NCBI RefSeq assembly: GCF_964340395.1 | Contig: NC_135551.1 | Span: forward strand, 18,577,003 to 18,641,002 | From: Glandiceps talaboti | Lineage: Eukaryota > Hemichordata > Enteropneusta > Spengelidae | DNA length: 64,000 nt | Direction of reading: 5' to 3' | In this document: positions 1 through 14,023 of the stretch, piece by piece | How the letters are laid out: each line of letters begins with the position of its first letter | Position numbering within the stretch: the first letter of the stretch is position 1 | Program-made: the position numbers and the translations under genes | The notes under the pieces: generated by a model | Told to the model about the DNA's origin: nothing | Seen by the model: the letters and a program-made list of their open reading frames with translations, nothing else | Databases searched by the model: none

Positions 1-290
1 GCAGAGAGTAATCAAAAGCACAGCAAACAGATAGGCAGATACATAGAATGGAATTCACTAGAGTTTTGTTGACCGAAAACAGAACAGAGAGATCAAAACC
101 TCAACAGGCAGAGAAATAATTATATGATCGAAGTCACTAGAGTTTGGCTGTCGTAAGACAGAAGCGAGTGATCAAAAGTCCAGCAACAGAAAGATTGGCT
201 TAAGACATGTAGACAGATAGAGAAATACAATGGAGTTGAATTTTGTTGATTGAAGACAGGAAGAGTGTGATTGAAGGCACAAAGAGACAA
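1..290. repeat. Degenerate tandem repeat cut by window edge
   Basis: Three to four imperfect, purine-rich units of about 80-95 bp. The phrase CACTAGAGTTT(T/G)G appears near 57 and 136 and a decayed version near 232. Each is followed by an AACAGA-rich stretch and a GATCAAAA or GATTGAAG box. The array probably continues to the left. No coding potential is seen. Confidence 0.5.
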
Positions 291-3200
291 ACAGAGTTCA
301 CTAGCTGACAGTTCCTTACAGTGTTCACAGTACACTGACCAATGTTACTTAAACCTGACTTGAAACATTTTCTATTTTGTGGTTGTCATTTAGTTGTAAC
401 CATTTGACATTGATTCACTGGTAATGGTGGATGGCGTAACAAACATGTGACAGGTAAAGAGAGAACAACCAAGTTAAGCGGTCATTAGAGTGGTTATTTC
501 CCACTTTGTACACTCAATATAGCCTGTCAAAGGTAATAAATATACCATGTTTCTTTGCAGTACAGAGATTGCTTCACAGCCGTCTTGTCCACAGAGACTG
601 CCAGTTGTCACTTTATTTCTCATTTGATTTGACTGTTGTATTTACAGTGAACTTTCAACTCTCTATAATAGCAAGCAGAGCATGTTTACTTTAGCCACCA
701 CTCTTTTCAAGGCTGGTGGCATACTTTTGTCCGGCAGGTCAATGTTTGACCCCCATCGGCAGACGTATGTTTCGATGAAAATATTTAGAGCAGTTTGACT
801 TTTAGAAATTGGCTGACTTTTATTTTGGTTTTGAATTTATCAATAACAATATCTGAACTAATTGTCCTATTAGAAATTCTCAAAATATTGAATAAAGTGG
901 TGATTTTTTATTGAGCAGAAAGTTGGAACATGGATGGAGTTTTTTTAAAAAGAGTAAACCAGATATTAGGTTGTTGTGTTTCCAGCATGCATCAGAGTGT
1001 ACCGTAACCAAAGTGTCAAATGTTTAGTGTCATTTTGTTCTCCAAGCCCCCCAAAAATGTAATCACTTAGAAAATTGCGATAAATTTCAGCTGTAATATT
1101 TTGATTTTATTTAGTTTAGAGCAGAGAGGGGTTGGTGGAAGGGGTCGAATTAACTTCTGATTTGGAAATAAAAGAAGTTTGCAAGTTAGAAGTCAGAGCT
1201 TTAGGTGAAGGGACGTTACCATGTCTTTTCTTAGCAACCATGTATGCTTGAAATCGAGAGGCGTGCACTAGATCTTGAAAAAACACAGTTTTGTCGTTTT
1301 CAGGTTTCTCTTCCTAAAGCAAGACTTAATATGCAATTGATACTACACATGGTGCTATACAAATTCTAAAACCCTGAGGTGAAAAGAGACTTAAAAGACC
1401 AGAGGAATAACACCCAAGGAGAAAATTCATGTTACGCAATGTAGTACCTTAGTGAAAGCTGTGGATTAACATTGCAATAAGTGTGTACAAATGCCGTCAG
1501 TTTTGTCCGTTTTCTTTCATTAGTTTCCCATGTCTGGTTCTTTCATCTCTTTACTCACTTCTCTTCTCACAATCTTTTGAGGCTAATTTCCCGTGGCCTT
1601 GTGTTTTGAAATCTGTTGTATAGTCTCATGAATAGCAATCTTGATATGCTACGCCTATACATGATGGAGTGTATGTCGAACAAAAGAAGAAAACTGGGTT
1701 AGGTTGTGACTGGGGTTGTTGGGCCACTGTTTCGTCTTCATTCATTTTATGTTTCTTTCGCAATTTAGTACGTTCAAGTTGTCGACAAATAGGTCAATTT
1801 AGGTAATAGCACTCTTTCAACTTTTTAATCAGCTTCTTCATCATCTGTATGATTTAGAAATTGCAAGAAAATTCAAACATAAATGTACTTATCTTTTCAG
1901 TTTATTTTTTTGAAGGGTACGAACCTAAACTATAAATTGAGATGCAGTGAAAAGATACAGATTTTTCCATTTTTGTCATTCTTACTGTTGATTAGATCCC
2001 AGATAAAAAAACCAACACTTAGAACTCTAGTTGATTTGAACTTACTCTTACATTTTACTAAGATATCGTACATGCAATGAGAAAAATCTCAAACTGAAAT
2101 GGAGATGCAGGAAAAGCGTGTACATTTTTCCCTTTGTCAAACACACTTTTGGTTAGAACCCACTGGTAAAACACTTTAGACACACTAGTTTTACCTCCTT
2201 CCAATTTTTACTAAAATATTATGTATGTAATGATAAAAATATAAATTACCAGCAACAGAACATACTAAGATAAGAAAGTTTTAGTGAATGTATACAAATT
2301 AGTATTTCATTTAATAAACATTTTGAAAATGATTCTGTTGTGGGAAAGTCATATGGCTATGACAACGACTCATCGATTACAGAAACTTACTCACTATTCT
2401 GGCATCTCCATTTGTAATTGGAACATCAGGTAGTAAAGTTGTCGTTTGCTTTGAAATCAAAAGTGCCAGCCAGTACCTGCAACAATTTAGTGAGTGGCGT
2501 CTCCTCAATCTCTCACCACGACAGACAAAACAAACACAAAAGACACCCTCGAACTTCTAATTTGGTATTTGTGTGATCAAACTGTTATCAAAGCATCGTG
2601 AATTGCCAGCAGTCGGAATCAAAAGAAGAAAATAATTAATGACAATGAATGGCCACAAAAAACGACATAAAATTGCGGAGTACGAAAACAAGGAAATGAA
2701 CAGGAACATAACGATTGTTCCTATGAATGACAGCAACCAGGCAATGAATGTCAGCGATGGTTATGCGGGTAGACTACCTCATGCTGTACTGTTGTAAAGC
2801 AATTAAACGATAGATTTATGGCCGACGGAAAAAGCTGATGAAGTCCCCTGCAATAAACTTAACGATTTTACAATATAGTAGAATGTCGTTCGTAAGAATA
2901 CAAGTTATTAGTAGTTAGCCCAAACGTTTTTTGTGTAGTGATTGAAGTATTAATCCTCGTAGCATTTGCTCCTCTTGTCTTTAATCAATAGATGCAACCA
3001 AGTCAGTCAGTAGCTTCGTTGATTTTGAGACGATTTTTTCTGCTGGTAGCTGAAAATGATAGTGTTCCTTTACCTGCATAAAATGCACAACCTATACATT
3101 AAGTATAAATTTGGTTCGTCGTCTTTGTAGGCTTTGTATAGGAACTAATTTTTGGCATGAGGTGTGGGATTTTCCGTCTGCAGGTCTCTGTAATTTTCCT

Positions 3201-3900
3201 GTCTACAAGAACCATTTATCAGATGTCAAGACTCGGAAATTACATGGATTGCTTATCATGCTGCGATGCTGGTCTAAAAAAAGTGTCGATGAATTTTGTC
3301 TAGTTTGTCATTATTTCTAAATTGCACCGACCAACCCTTGAAGATCAATTTTGGAAAATGTGCAGACTGCATTGTGATTTGATGAAAAATACTACACTGC
3401 CGTGAAACATTTGACAAACCTTCTTCTGTCTTTTTCTAAAATTTATTTTCTACATTACCAAAAATTAGTAGTTACTTATTTAAGTTTGCACTTCTTCTCA
3501 AGACAGCTATGTATGAATATCACATTTCAAAATTATCAAATCATTGCCTTAAATGTCATTTATGTTTTCATTTTTGTGCAAATATGTTCAAATACAAAAT
3601 AAATGCAACTAGATTGTCAGACTACAGTAGTTTCTTGTCTATGGACAGTGAAATCACTCATAAATAAATTTTTCTGTTTTCAGATTTTTTATATGGATCT
3701 TGTGACACTGTGTATGCATCTGTGTCTGTAGTAAACATACTTTTTTCTCTGGGTCTGCCTCTTAGTGGGGTTTTGGCATGATGTATCTGGTGAACCTCTA
3801 AATTAACAACAACAATATTCTGTCGTTAGTATCAAACTGAACACACTTTTTCTGATTTTTAAAACTCAGCTTAACCAGAAGCAAATTTCACTTTTTCGGG
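291..3900. other. Non-coding stretch, no gene recognised
   Basis: A+T-rich sequence with stop codons in all frames. The longest open frames are about 70 codons, with no family resemblance and no convincing splice context. A 52-codon frame (2639-2797, +) is slightly richer in G+C than its surroundings but matches nothing I know and is treated as chance. No RNA gene was seen. Confidence 0.5.
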
Positions 3901-4250
3901 TTCAGTGTAAGATAAAAAACTAAATTCTGTTAGTTTGGGGGGTTGGGAGTTGAGCAATTTTAGTTCTCATTCGACAAAAACGCTTTTTCATTTTAATGGA
4001 ATTTTTGGTACCCTAACAACATTTTTTTAAATGCTGTCTGATCGAGAAATAGGAGATTTTTGCTATAGTAAATGCATGGTGCTAAAATACACGTAGGGAA
4101 TGAGGGCTTTGTATTCACAGTACTACATACTACTACATACTGATGTCTGAAACAATTATCAATTTTGGCAAATTTATTTAGAAGGGAAAGGTGGGGTGTG
4201 GGGGATCAGAGGCCTAACTAAAAGAATTTAGTTTTTAATCTTACATTTAA
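3901..4250. mobile_element. MITE family B, copy 1 (terminal inverted repeats)
   Basis: The left end begins TTCAGTGTAAGATAAAAAAC and the right end, read on the other strand, begins TTAAATGTAAGATTAAAAAC. The inverted repeat continues through CTAAATTCTNTTAGTT, giving about 35-40 bp of match. The element is about 350 bp and has no open frame. Its interior, reversed, aligns with the copy at 58251-58626: shared blocks include the CATGCATTTA box and ATTCCATT, and a G- or C-run lies just inside the ends. A target-site duplication is not clear, so the superfamily is undecided. Confidence 0.75.
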
Positions 4251-4504
4251 ACTATTGGTCTCGCCCCAAAAGTAATATACACATTACAAGATTTCACAAA
4301 AATTGAATACCGTATGGATGGTATACAATCTTTATATATTATCTCGTTCCAAACATCGTCCATTTTTGCTCCGTATTTTATGTCAAGTTCTAAAACTAAA
4401 ACACTTTCTAAAAGTAGGGCAACACTTTAAAAAATGTGTACATCACAGGGAGAAAAAGGAGCTTGGTTTAGAATAGGAAAAATTGAACATTACTATTTAT
4501 ATAA
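4251..4504. other. Spacer, nothing recognised
   Basis: A+T-rich DNA between the MITE and a tandem array. No gene or motif was seen. Confidence 0.4.
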
Positions 4505-5042
4505 CAAAAATCCTTGGCAATGAACTATCTGAATATGCTCAAAATGTAAGTAGACGTTTGCACATTGTAGAAAAAAAAACTTCAGCGGAAAGAAACTAAA
4601 CAGTACAATTCACACGAAAAAATCCTTGTCAGTCGCCTATCCGTATGTACACAAAACATGTGTAGTAAAACTAGACTTTTACACATTGTAGGAAAATGAA
4701 AAAAAAAAAAAAGAACTTAAACAGTACAGTTTGTATGAAAAAATCAGTTGCAATAAACTATCTGTATATACACAAAAAGTAAGACACATCTTAGATTTTA
4801 AAAAACTTGGTCCAGCAGGACAGAAATTAAATGGTACATTTTGCATGAAAAAGGGGGAAACCTTTACAACGAGCTGACTGTACATACACAAAATGTTACT
4901 AGAAATTTGTTCATCGCAGATAAAAAAAAAAAATTGGTTCAGCAGGACAGAAATTAAACGGTCAATTCACCCGAAAAAAAAATCCTTTTCAATGAACTAT
5001 CCGTATATACACAAAACATAAGTAGACATTTGCACATCGTGG
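4505..5042. repeat. Imperfect tandem repeat, unit about 115 bp
   Basis: About five diverged units. Each has a CCTT(N)CAATGAACTATC-like box, a 'gtatatacacaaaa' box, a 'gcacattgtag' box, an A-run, then 'cagaaattaaacggt' or 'aaactaaacagtac'. The last two units share GGT(C/T)CAGCAGGACAGAAATTAA. Internal divergence indicates an old array. The small frame on the minus strand across it is a by-product. Confidence 0.7.
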
Positions 5043-5127
5043 ATACAAATGAATAGCACAGGTTCAGCTGTGTAATACCAGAGTTAGAATAATGTGTGTT
5101 ATGCCTTGCGGCTACAGACATGATATT

Positions 5128-5555
5128 GTCAATTAAACCTCCAGTGTTCTTTGTTGCCGTTCAAAAAAAAATTATCCAGAAACAGACGAAGTGAATCAAC
5201 GAGGGAGTGTTTGTACATAGTATATGTAACTGAACGGTAGAATGTTTCAAGGGTGACAAATATAAAACTTGATAACTTTTATCCATTAAATTATCAATTA
5301 AATCTTGTGTTTTCTTTGATGTTGTTCAAAAACAATTATCAGAAAAACAGATGAAAGTGAGGGAGTGTTTGTACATAGTATACGTAAATTGAACGGTAGA
5401 ATGTTTCAAGGGTGACAAATATAAAACTTAATGACGTTTAATCAATTAAATCAAAAATTAAATCTTGTGTTTTCTTTGTTGTCTTGCAAAAAATTATCAA
5501 AAAACAGAATGAAAGTGAGTCATTCAGGGAGTGTTTGTACATAGTATGTATAAAC
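5128..5555. repeat. Tandem repeat, unit about 170 bp, about 2.4 copies
   Basis: The blocks GGGAGTGTTTGTACATAGTAT, GAACGGTAGAATGTTTCAAGG and TTAAATCTTGTGTTTTCTTTG recur in the same order. The third copy is incomplete. The array lies directly downstream of the 115-bp array but has a different unit. Confidence 0.8.
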
Positions 5556-7724
<2,169 letters not shown>

Positions 7725-7728
<4 letters not shown>

Positions 7729-8960
7729 TCAAATGAAATGGATACTCGGACAATGTACAATTTATTCTCAAGTTTAATCCTGTTTAACTTATAACTTGTA
7801 GTTATAAGTACCCCCTTGGTTAGAGAGAGATTACTTAAAAAAGTTAAAGTAGGACTTAGGTTTTGTGCAATAAATCCTGCACTACCAGACATATCAGTCA
7901 ATATCTTGACTAAAAGTGGTTACATTTTCTTGAAAACTGACAATTTTTGATGTCATTTTATTCAGAAAATTAATTTCTATACCCACAATCTAAAATAAAG
8001 ATGAATGAAAGAAAAAGTTACAGAATTCTAGAATCTCCTGAAAAAATATTGGTGCAAAAAAAGTGCTTGCATCGAGTGAGTATGCACATGTGTATGTGTC
8101 TGCCAGTTCCAGATCATTGCATACTGTTATCTTTATAGATATTGTGAAAATCAAATGAAATTTCCTGGCCTAAATTGTCAGTCTTTATTTAAAACATTGA
8201 GTGATTTTTTTTCATGTCCTTGATATAGTCAAATGCTGTGGGATTTTGATGAAGGCCATGATAGGTTTGAAGGTCAAGGCAGTGGGTTTTTTTTCTTTTT
8301 CTGATATTGATAACGGAAGTGAGTCATTGAATTGTTGTTGAAGTGGCAACACAGTATCTACAGCTTTCACAAACTATTAACTTCTGTCAACAACCCAACA
8401 GCTGACAACAGCTGGCAGATTTTCTAAGAGATTATCAAGTTTTTTGTTCTTTTTTTTTGTCATTTTGGTAAATTGGGTAACATACTGTTTAATATCAAAT
8501 GCAGGAGGCTGAAAATAAACCAAAAATGTTCAAAATTAGGAGATTCTCGTGCAAAAAAATGGGCATTTTAGCAGCAGGGGGTTGCTTTCCATGTTTTCAG
8601 ATGCATGCAGCTGTTATCATTCAAAAGTCCATCTGGGACTAATTCTATTTGCTTGTATAAAAGATTTTGTTTTTTAAAAAAACTAATTTTCACCAAAATT
8701 AAAAACTTTTGAGACCTACGATAGAAAGAAGTGTACAACAATTTTTTCTGGTTGTGATGTCATAAAACATTTTTGAATGTGGTATGGGACACCAAATATG
8801 TCTTTAGCCAAACTTCTTTTTTACCAGAAAAGTTACAAAAATTTGAACAGGAATCTGGACTCAAAATTCTTTTCTACCAACAACTGTAATTAGTATGCAT
8901 AGTGTGAGTGCCAGGTATTAAAAACCAAGGTCCACTTTTTAGCATTACTAAATGTACAAA
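7725..8960. other. Non-coding stretch, no gene recognised
   Basis: No open frame with family resemblance, no tandem array and no RNA gene was seen. Confidence 0.5.
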
Positions 8961-9325
8961 ATGTAATCATAGCCCGCATCCTAAAGACACTATTTCTCAC
9001 TAAGAAGTTCGGCAAGTGTTCCCTTTTCTTATACTGCTCCTTCAATTTGGATTCAGTTCAGTTTCTTTTGAACTTGTTAATTAGTCTTCCCCACAGTCTT
9101 CATCACACTCACTCTAAGTCTTCCTTCTACTCTGCCCTTAAAACTTACCTATTTCAATCTTAACTCTCACTCACTTACACACTTCTCTCTACATCCTTCC
9201 ATGTTTTCAAATTGTTTCTCTGTATCCTCTCATTTTGTTAGTACCGAGTAGTTCTGTTACTGTGCCTGGAGTTCTTCGGAACACAGGTGAATTATAAATT
9301 TGCTTTATTATTATTATTACAATTA
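8961..9325 (+). mobile_element. Decayed 3' end of a non-LTR retrotransposon (LINE)
   Basis: Translation shows the hallmark end of a LINE reverse-transcriptase ORF, broken by frameshifts. A KKFGKCS block (about 9000-9022) corresponds to the usual 'YGxRAFS' motif. FSYTAPSIW follows after a one-base shift, then SLPHSLHHTHSKSSFYSALKTYLFQS and a stop at 9161-9163, matching the family pattern 'WNSLPxxLRxSxSxxxFKxxLKTHLF'. A short 3' UTR ends in a TTA repeat (about 9304-9320). The 5' part is missing, as is typical of truncated insertions. The pattern fits CR1/L2-like clades, but the clade call is tentative. Confidence 0.75.
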
Positions 9326-10120
9326 TTTATTAAACAAATTTAAAACAAATTGTTATTGGCATACAGGTGGTTTGAGTTTGCACAAAGAGACATTGATAAC
9401 AACGTTCGTAATGATATTTTCATAAAATTATAGAACTCTCAAAATTTCACTTTGTTCTTCCAGTTGTCAACCCAACTCTCTGCTAGCCATGATTCAGTGT
9501 GTGTGAGCAGAGAATGAATATTCATAGACTCTGGGTTCATGGTTACCAAGGAAAAGTCAAAAAGTTTTTGAAAACAAAATCGTGACAGTCACCAAAAATT
9601 TTGGCTTTAGTTTCAAAGATTTTTGACTTTGTGGGTAGAAATTTTCATTGATTCAATGTGTTTTTAGTAATTTAAAATTAAATGATCTAAGGATGTTTTT
9701 AAAAAAAGTATAAACCAACTTAAAAATAAAGACTATGTTCCTTTAAAGCCTAAGATTCAACATCTTCTTTTTTTTTTTTTTTAAATTGTTTTTGCAGTTT
9801 TTGATCTTGGAATACAGCTCACATTGTGCAAAATTTTTTTAAAAAGTTAAAAATATAATATCCTTGATCGAATAAAGTCGTAGCCGTGAGTGTAATTTGC
9901 TAGATTTGAAAGCCAACGGCAAGTCTCAGGAATAACACCCATCAAAGAGCAACAAGTATGGTTGTTTTTGTTCTGTTTTGTCCCATCTTTTAGATCACAC
10001 ATCAACACTAATTCTGTTTTACTTGTTAAACTACTTGTTAAAAAACATAATGTACAAATTGTAATCTGCGGTCATTGACTCACAGACCGAGTCACAGCTA
10101 CCAATTGTTGAGAAGTAAGA
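9326..10120. other. Non-coding stretch, no gene recognised
   Basis: A+T-rich spacer. No gene or motif was supported. Confidence 0.4.
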
Positions 10121-10466
10121 TTGCGTGTTGGAGCTCTGTTATTTCCCTAACATCGTGTGTTTTAGGTCAAACATCACTTCTTTGACACCTGAACTACTTT
10201 TTCAAAAGTTTGAACTGTTAAACAATTTCTCTGTCTGAGATTATGTAACATATTGAGGTGTTGGTGTCCCATTTTATTCAAAAACTAGCACATTGTCCAA
10301 AAACTATAACTGCGTGTTGTTCTGTTTTTTCCTAACATTGTGGGTTTGAGATCTGACATCAATTCTTTGATAACAAAACTACTTTTTGAAAAGTTTGAAC
10401 TTTCAAACAATTTTCTCTACAAGATTATGTAACATATTGGTGTTATATTGTCCTATTTATTCAACC
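10121..10466. repeat. Tandem duplication, unit about 190 bp
   Basis: TGCGTGTTG at about 10122 and 10311 opens two units that share CCTAACAT(C/T)GTG, AACTACTTTTT(C/G)AAAAGTTTGAAC, GATTATGTAACATATTG and GTCC(C/T)ATTT(T/A)ATTCAA. Divergence is roughly one base in six by eye. A fragment of a third copy may precede it (about 10040). Confidence 0.75.
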
Positions 10467-11572
10467 TAAAGTGTACAATTTGTGAGAGGATTAGAAACCC
10501 AAATGATATTTGAGCAGCAGGGGTTTGCGTTACCACCCGTCGTCCTCTGTCACTGCTGTGCACTCTAAAACTCCACCTGTGACTTAATCTTTTTGTCTGA
10601 ATTCAAAATCTGTTCATCTTTTAAAAAAAAATAGAAGAAGAAAGCTTGTGGATCAAAATTGATTGAAGAGTTTCATGGAAGTTTGTAAAAAAAAAAAATT
10701 AACTGAATAATTTTTGAAAATTTTATTCATCCAAATTTTGAAATGATACGAATACGAGTATTGTCAGCTCTTAAGTATAGATGACCATTCTCTAAATGCC
10801 CATCTCTGTAGTACCTAAGAAATAGTTTTGGTTTGTAGAAAGTTTTCATCAAAAGTGATATATTAGTGGGTTTTTTTAATTGATAGATTTTACTCTAATT
10901 GTACTATTAACAAACAGATTTATCACCCTACAGTAATCTAGTTCCTATACAGTATCATTATGATTTACACCTCAGAAACCATGCTGGCATCTTGACTTAC
11001 CCTTACAGTACCTCAGTATTTATACTTTCACTAAAAATACGAAAATTAAATTCTCATTTCTCTACAGCAGAGTAGCTATTCAGTATATTTCAACACATTT
11101 TTCTTTTCTGTCATGTTCGATGAGTTTGCCTGTGTTCTTTGTAATAATAATATTGTTTATTGTTACCGTATACTTTTAAGTGATGTAGTACATACACTCA
11201 TCACAGATTTTATTAACATTGTTACTACAACTTGCTGCATAACACATAGAATTTTATTGCAACAATAGATGTTATGATCATGTTACCAGAACCCAAGTAT
11301 TAGCCTTAGATGAACGCTGAATCCCAAGAAATTCAACTCGAGTTTTAGAACTGTCAAAAAGATAGAAAAATATACAGTTTTATTGATAAATATGCCTTAT
11401 TAGATTCCAGATACTGATTTCTTGCAATGTACTTCAGACTTATTTGTGCTGAGTCAGTAGTCACTTCTTTAATTGTATGAATTATGGCCTGGGATCAATG
11501 GTTGATTTTACCAACTCACCCGCACTGACCTCAAAGTGCAGTGTCCAGGCTTACATGTGTGGTGTGGATCCT
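10467..11572. other. Non-coding stretch, no gene recognised
   Basis: No gene or repeat was recognised. Confidence 0.4.
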
Positions 11573-11585
11573 TGACCTTTGACCT
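11573..11585 (-). promoter_or_regulatory. Perfect DR1 nuclear-receptor motif
   Basis: TGACCTTTGACCT, which on the other strand is AGGTCA, a one-base spacer, AGGTCA. This is the consensus for RXR heterodimers, HNF4 and COUP-TF. It is a motif match only. A CAAAGTGCA word, similar to the HNF4 half of the consensus, lies about 40 bp upstream (11532-11540). Confidence 0.3.
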
Positions 11586-11663
11586 TCAGATAGTGAAATC
11601 TATTATAAGATACTTAAGTTGTACAAACATCTCTGTATTTCAATAACTCACTTTATAAGTACT

Positions 11664-11850
11664 GCCTATTCCCTGTCCAACTTTCAAAAGTAACTTTTTT
11701 AATCTGTGAGTTTTTTAAGTCCACATATCTCCCTCATAGTAGTAGTTGTTGATGCCCTATTCCCTGTACAACTTTCAAAGGTAACTTTTTAATCTATGAG
11801 TTTTTTTGAGTCCACATATCTCCCTCATAATAGTTGTTGATTCCCTGTTG
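11664..11850. repeat. Tandem duplication, unit about 90 bp
   Basis: CCCTATTCCCTGT(C/A)CAACTTTCAAA begins two units (about 11664 and 11754), and a third start (TTCCCTGTTG) is cut short. Both full units end with GTCCACATATCTCCCTCATA. Confidence 0.85.
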
Positions 11851-12773
11851 AAAATATATTGTTGGCATTTAGCCCTAGAGTCAAGTCATGTGGGGATATT
11901 GGCTCTCGTACAATCTCTCTACAGACCGTTGGGAGATGATTGTCAAAATCCATACTACTTGACTCTGAAGAACTGAAAATTTCTAGTCACAGATTCGAAA
12001 AATTCTTGAATGTGAATCCCAAATGTTCGCTGTCATCTTGTCAACATTGTCAGGGGGTGTCACTACAATTGAGACATTACCAAACATTTTGGATTCACTT
12101 CAAGGAATTTTTTTGACTCTGAGTAGTGATTTTCATTTATCTCAGTATGAAGCTAGAGTCCATAAACATTCATCCTCGTACTTGATTCTAAGCAAAAAAT
12201 GACATAAATCTTTGGAACTTTCTTTTATGCAGGTGATTTTAATACAAACAATATTTTACATGCATATAAAAACAGTGATTGACTTGACTATGACAACATC
12301 AATGCATGGTTTTGTTGACATTCTTCATGCATTGTAATAGCACTGTACTGTTCCAGTTGTTTCGGTTGGTATATCAAAATGGCTTTCAGGTTTCCTTAAA
12401 ATTTTACTTCTATAGTACCATGCACGAGCCAGGTTCAGCAAAAAATATGGAATATATACTCTGTTCATTCTACATCACGACAATGCATGTCTATGTCATA
12501 ACAACGCGTCTCTATGTCACTGGTTCTAAAGTGTTCAAAATATGAATCAAAACATTGAAAATTGTCATTATTTATTGTTATGTGTTGTTGAAAATTACAA
12601 AAAAAAGGATTAGAAAGACTTGAAGTTGGAAGAAGAAAAATTAACAACTACACAAAGAATCGATTTGGAAGATATCTTATTTGTCAAACTTACAAAATGG
12701 GTTTTGAATGATGTATATATTATTTTTAAAAAATAAAAATTACAGATTAAAATGACCCCTAATTTGAATGTAA
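11851..12773. other. Non-coding stretch, no gene recognised
   Basis: Only short chance open frames were seen. The last about 100 bp (12660-12730) loosely resembles the sequence immediately right of the following MITE (13137-13190). Confidence 0.4.
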
Positions 12774-13131
12774 AGCCTAAGAAAAATTAATTGTGTGGTT
12801 CTGGTTTATATATAATACCTGACCCCCACCTAGTTTTTCAATGCTGAGAAAAAAATAATAAAATCGTAAAAATTGTGAAGTTTCACGAGAAATGGTGGAT
12901 GCGGAAACTACCATCAACTTAAAAAGACTCTAAAACTGTTCTTCCAATCTGTAATGGCTGTACATCTGATTGGAAGAAATAAACAACACAGAGACCATTT
13001 GGAAAACAATGGAAAACCTGAACTAGACACATGAAGAAAAAAAATCTAATAAAATAAAATAAAAAAAACTACCTACCCCACCTATTCTAAAATTGAGCGT
13101 AATCGGAACCACACAGTTTTTTTTTTAGGCC
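12774..13131. mobile_element. MITE family A, copy 1 (PIF/Harbinger-like)
   Basis: Terminal inverted repeats of about 35 bp: the left end is AGCCTAAGAAAAATTAATTG and the right end, reversed, is GGCCTAAAAAAAAAACTGTG; both continue into TGTGGTTC(C/T)G(G/A)TT. The element is flanked by TAA (12771-12773 and 13132-13134). The interior shares long blocks with the copies at 15270 and 22760, such as TGGAAAACAATGGAAAAC and TAATGGCTGTACATCTGAT. There is no coding capacity. The 3-bp TWA duplication and a GG(C/T)C terminus fit PIF/Harbinger (Tourist-like) elements. Confidence 0.8.
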
Positions 13132-14023
13132 TAATATCATGATAGTTGCCAAAATTGCAAAATGGATTTTGATAGATGTATATTTTGAAGAAAACAATTT
13201 ATCAATTACAAATTTCATGATGTATTATAGCTTTTTGACATTACGGAATACATCAATTAAAATTGAGTTGATGCATTAAATGAAACTTCACACCTATTAG
13301 ATACCCAAATTGTCTACTGGTGTGTAAGATGATCTCCCAAATCACCAGGAGAATATATAGATTTACGTACGCAATATCGCCCCAAATCGTCCACGACAGC
13401 CCATCCCAGCAAAAATTGATTGGAAAAAAGTGTAAATTCGTTTGGATGTGCTGATCCGATTACAGCAATTATTTTAATTGAAGAGACTTAGTCAACTAAA
13501 ATGCCAAAGTTGAGATTTTTATATCTGTAAGGTTTTACTTAACTGATTTTAATGCAACGTTCAGCTAAAGGGGTAGCCACCTAGGGGCAAAATGTACTTC
13601 TTTTGCGCAAATGATTTGTGTAATGTGCTCTGGATGCCAAGTACTGGACGCACAAAGTGACAGTGACTAAAGTAATATGTGAGTATTTCGTTTGCTTGGC
13701 GTAGATAGTCTTAAGACAAAGGTATAACAGAAAGTATAGATCAGTCTTCAACTCTGACAGGTTGCTTTGGCACAAAAAGACATATCTTGAGGCAAGGACT
13801 TGTTTCCTGTCGACTTTGACGTGCTCGGTTTCTCCACACTGTCAGGAAGTCATGACTGATAACTCCGTGTCTTTTAAGGTTAAATTTTCACAGGTCAACT
13901 CTTCGAAATGTGATTCATTTTCTTCAGTTGTCCCGTATAGGTTTGTAAAGGTGTACGCAGTTCATCTAACAGTGATTCGTTTTTCTAAAAAAATCTCCAC
14001 TTGTCTGATTGGCTCTTAACCTA
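13132..14023. other. Non-coding stretch, no gene recognised
   Basis: An 85-codon frame (13762-14019, +) has no recognisable family and is treated as chance. Confidence 0.4.

Noticed and set aside
2639-2797. 52-codon frame with KKRHK
   Set aside because: Basic residues recall a bHLH start, but no helix-loop-helix pattern follows.
3402-3602. VVTYLSLHFFSR fragment looking like the end of an AhR bHLH domain (SVSYLRxKxFF)
   Set aside because: Nothing upstream in frame resembles the basic region or helix 1, and the surrounding residues do not fit; a chance likeness.
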